Below, piece by piece: positions 63,581 through 64,000 of a stretch of DNA of 64,000 bases (position 1 is the first letter of the stretch; each line of letters opens with the position of its first letter). The notes beneath the pieces were generated by a model. The model was not told where the DNA came from. It saw nothing but the letters and a program-made list of their open reading frames with translations, and did not search any database. Both the position numbers and the translations under genes were made by a program. Location: positions 203,815 through 267,814 of the forward strand of contig NZ_VFOS01000002.1 in the NCBI RefSeq assembly GCF_006716265.1. Direction: 5' to 3'. Origin of the DNA: Rarobacter faecitabidus. Its GTDB lineage: Bacteria; Actinomycetota; Actinomycetes; Actinomycetales; Cellulomonadaceae.

Positions 63581-64000
63581 TCAGTCGTTGCGCTCGCCCT
63601 TGATGAAGGCCTCGACGCGCGCGCGGCCCTCGGTGTCCTCGATCTGGACGGGCGGGGACTTCATCAGGTAGCTCGACGCGGAGATGATCGGGCCGCCGAT
63701 GCCGCGGTCTTTGGCGATCTTCGCTGCGCGGATGGCGTCGATGATGATGCCTGCCGAGTTGGGCGAGTCCCAGACCTCGAGCTTGTACTCAAGGTTCAAG
63801 GGGACCTCACCGAACGCGCGACCTTCGAGGCGGACGTACGCCCACTTGCGGTCATCGAGCCAGGCGACGTAGTCCGACGGCCCGATGTGCACGTTGCGGT
63901 CCTCTTTCTTGCCGCCGAGCGGACCGGAGAGGTTGGAGGTGACGGCCTGCGTCTTCGAGACCTTCTTGGACTCGAGGCGGTCGCGCTGCAGCATGTTCTT
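63581..64000 (-). CDS. ino1: Inositol-3-phosphate synthase, C-terminal part (N-terminus off the right edge)
   Basis: The last ~139 residues of myo-inositol-1-phosphate synthase, which converts glucose-6-phosphate to inositol-3-phosphate with NAD. This supplies inositol for phosphatidylinositol and mycothiol in actinobacteria. Family marks are [60 protein letters not shown] and a final [16 protein letters not shown]. Frame open to the window edge. It ends at 63581 with a strong terminator downstream. Confidence 0.95.
   Translation of the reverse strand, partial: KNMLQRDRLESKKVSKTQAVTSNLSGPLGGKKEDRNVHIGPSDYVAWLDDRKWAYVRLEGRAFGEVPLNLEYKLEVWDSPNSAGIIIDAIRAAKIAKDRGIGGPIISASSYLMKSPPVQIEDTEGRARVEAFIKGERND

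Overview
This window is the chromosomal origin region of a GC-rich actinobacterium (Actinomycetota). I would guess Actinomycetales or Micrococcales, but the sequence does not fix the family. The evidence is the conserved set [31 protein letters not shown], dnaA-dnaN-recF-dciA-gyrB-gyrA, crgA, the fhaA-fhaB-PP2C-ftsW/rodA-pbpA-pknA-pknB cluster, the pcnA-NUDIX-DUF6049-murJ-pseudokinase-trxB block and ino1, with many GTG/TTG starts and 1 to 4 nt stop/start overlaps.

Layout. 1-13.3 kb: a truncated Ala/Lys-rich protein, a cyclophilin, a zinc-finger rhomboid, CrgA, DUF881 and a PabA-type amidotransferase, then the leftward Ser/Thr kinase, cell-shape and FHA operon. 13.5-19.3 kb: uracil-DNA glycosylase, a DUF697-type GTPase, and a 1086-aa protein that fuses an S-adenosylhomocysteine-hydrolase-like NAD domain to an amidohydrolase, overlapped at its 3' end by a DUF985 cupin. 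19.4-27.2 kb is accessory: VapBC, PadR plus DHA2 efflux pump, a TetR/UGT-type glycosyltransferase divergent pair, ArsR plus SRPBCC, a RibD-C reductase, a BrnT-like TA pair and a frameshifted IS481-type transposase remnant. 27.2-38.4 kb: tRNA-Ala, the tiny DLW-39 gene, tRNA-Ile, DUF3566, gyrA, gyrB, dciA, recF, dnaN and dnaA, all leftward. 38.4-44.3 kb: oriC-like DnaA-box clusters, then rightward rpmH to parB with three perfect parS sites. 44.6-54.2 kb: trxB, a MurJ-partner pseudokinase, a frameshifted secreted-protein gene, murJ, DUF6049, NUDIX and pcnA. 54.3-59.2 kb: an ABC-2 exporter with a NarL-type two-component system, and an MFS pump. 59.3-63.1 kb: two secreted proteins (LGFP/CHAP and an S1 protease with a ricin lectin tail) around a membrane-protein gene broken by one in-frame stop. 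The window ends inside ino1.

How the parts fit. DnaA, DciA, DnaN, gyrase, ParAB and parS make up the replication-initiation and origin-segregation module. PknA/PknB, the PP2C phosphatase, FhaA/FhaB, CrgA, the SEDS/PBP pair, MurJ and its pseudokinase partner form the known actinobacterial circuit that couples phosphorylation to peptidoglycan export and polymerisation. The accessory islands carry regulator-plus-effector pairs, several with visible palindromic or repeated operators next to the start codon.

The most unusual item is the SAHH-like/amidohydrolase fusion. By eye it keeps the NAD motif and the Glu/Lys/Asp/Asn substrate-site residues but has lost the three active-site histidines of true adenosylhomocysteinase, so its reaction is probably not ordinary AdoHcy hydrolysis.
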